DNA from: Clostridia bacterium
GTDB taxonomy: Bacteria; Bacillota_A; Clostridia; Oscillospirales; CAG-272
Assembly (NCBI GenBank): GCA_017452945.1
Contig: JAFTLD010000088.1
Span: 1-7,033 of the forward strand
Direction: 5' to 3'
DNA length: 7,033 bases
Part shown: piece after piece, positions 6,426 to 7,033 of the stretch
How positions within the stretch are numbered: the first letter of the stretch is position 1
How the letters are laid out: the number at the start of each line of letters is the position of its first letter
The notes under the pieces: generated by a model
Told to the model about the DNA's origin: nothing
The model's database searches: none
Seen by the model: only the letters and a program-made list of their open reading frames with translations
Made by a program: the position numbers and the translations under genes

Positions 6426-6469
6426 AAAATAAAAACATGGGGGATGGGATGAAACTCATCCCATCCCCC
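6426..6469 (-). terminator. Intrinsic terminator after tuf
   Basis: On the minus strand, UCAUCCCAUCCCCC and its exact complement form a perfect 14-bp GC-rich stem (6469-6456 with 6452-6439) with a 3-nt loop (6455-6453). The U-rich tract UGUUUUUAUUUU follows (6437-6426). It starts about 30 nt after the tuf stop codon. Just outside the stem AACAU/AUGUU can also pair across small bulges. The plus strand lacks a good T-tract after the stem, so it should work mainly on tuf transcripts. Confidence 0.93.
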
Positions 6470-6499
6470 GAAAATGTTACGTCAAACTATGATCGTAAA

Positions 6500-7033
6500 T
6501 TACTCGATGATAGAAGAAACGACGCCGGAACCAACGGTTCTGCCACCCTCACGGATAGCGAAACGCAGACCCTCTTCGCAAGCGATGGGGGTGATCAGCT
6601 CAACAGTCATATCAACGTTATCACCGGGGCGGCACATCTCAACGCCTGCAGGCAGGGAGATAACGCCGGTAACGTCGGTGGTTCTGAAGTAGAACTGAGG
6701 TCTGTAACCAGCCAGGAAGGGCTTCTTACGGCCGCCTTCCTTCTCGGTCAGAACGTATACGTGGCCAACGAACTTGGTGTGGGGGTTAACGGAACCGGGC
6801 TTAGCCAGAACCTGACCTCTTTCGATGCCGTCCTTAGCAACGCCACGGAGCAGAGCACCAATGTTGTCACCAGCCTCTGCCTGGGGCAGCAGCTTGTGGA
6901 ACATCTCAACACCGGTAACGGTGGTGGAAGTTCTCTCGTCGGACAGACCAACGATCTCAACAACGTCACCAACCTTGATGGTACCTCTCTCAACTCTACC
7001 GGTAGCAACAGTACCACGGCCGGAGATGGAGAA
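6500..7033 (-). CDS. tuf: Elongation factor Tu, C-terminal part (5' end outside window)
   Basis: The frame is open from the right window edge to TAA at 6500-6502 and encodes the last 177 residues of EF-Tu, the GTPase that delivers aminoacyl-tRNA to the ribosome. The visible part starts at domain II ([17 protein letters not shown]) and continues through GVEMFHK and [10 protein letters not shown]. Domain III follows, with [34 protein letters not shown] in the usual order, and the end [18 protein letters not shown]. The N-terminal GTPase domain (about 215-220 residues) lies beyond 7033. The conserved domain II/III landmarks are intact, so I see no sign of decay. A strong terminator follows. Confidence 0.98.
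   Translation of the reverse strand, partial: FSISGRGTVATGRVERGTIKVGDVVEIVGLSDERTSTTVTGVEMFHKLLPQAEAGDNIGALLRGVAKDGIERGQVLAKPGSVNPHTKFVGHVYVLTEKEGGRKKPFLAGYRPQFYFRTTDVTGVISLPAGVEMCRPGDNVDMTVELITPIACEEGLRFAIREGGRTVGSGVVSSIIE

Overview
The window is a co-directional block of bacterial core genes, all on the minus strand, so it reads right to left. It most resembles a low-to-mid GC Gram-positive of class Clostridia, probably a gut Oscillospiraceae/Ruminococcaceae-type organism. The evidence is strong GGAGG-type ribosome binding sites about 6-7 nt before each start, an FMN riboswitch in front of a RibU-type ECF S component, a RecD2 helicase rather than RecBCD, and a palindromic CCTTCCCC/GGGGAAGG intergenic repeat of a kind I associate with gut Clostridia. 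The taxonomic call is inference from gene content, not from a marker search.

Layout in transcription order. (1) The 3' part of tuf (EF-Tu domains II and III; its start lies beyond position 7033), closed by a strong intrinsic terminator. (2) A complete FMN (RFN) aptamer starting 2 nt after the terminator U-tract, then a leader that looks like a translational switch. (3) ribU (riboflavin uptake) and, 20 nt later, a COG2426-type small membrane protein. (4) metK (S-adenosylmethionine synthetase), 37 nt further on. (5) A small membrane-anchored protein of unknown function whose ribosome binding site can fold into a hairpin just after the metK stop. (6) recD2, then comF, overlapping by 4 nt (ATGA). 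(7) A 15-bp intrinsic terminator about 50 nt after comF ends the block.

Positions 1-300 hold no convincing gene. They contain two inverted copies of a palindromic repeat, the comF terminator, and a smaller terminator pointing the opposite way (plus strand), which suggests a convergent gene to the left of the window.

I see no terminator between the riboswitch leader and the end of comF. Riboflavin uptake, SAM synthesis, DNA repair and competence-type functions may therefore share one transcript about 6 kb long. If the riboswitch acts on translation, as the leader suggests, FMN would mainly control ribU and leave the distal genes expressed. I found no new defence, mobile or CRISPR-like system. 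The points worth a second look are regulatory: the riboswitch directly after the tuf terminator without a clear promoter, the proposed switch in its leader, the hairpin over the ribosome binding site after metK, and the opposed terminators and repeat pair at the left edge.
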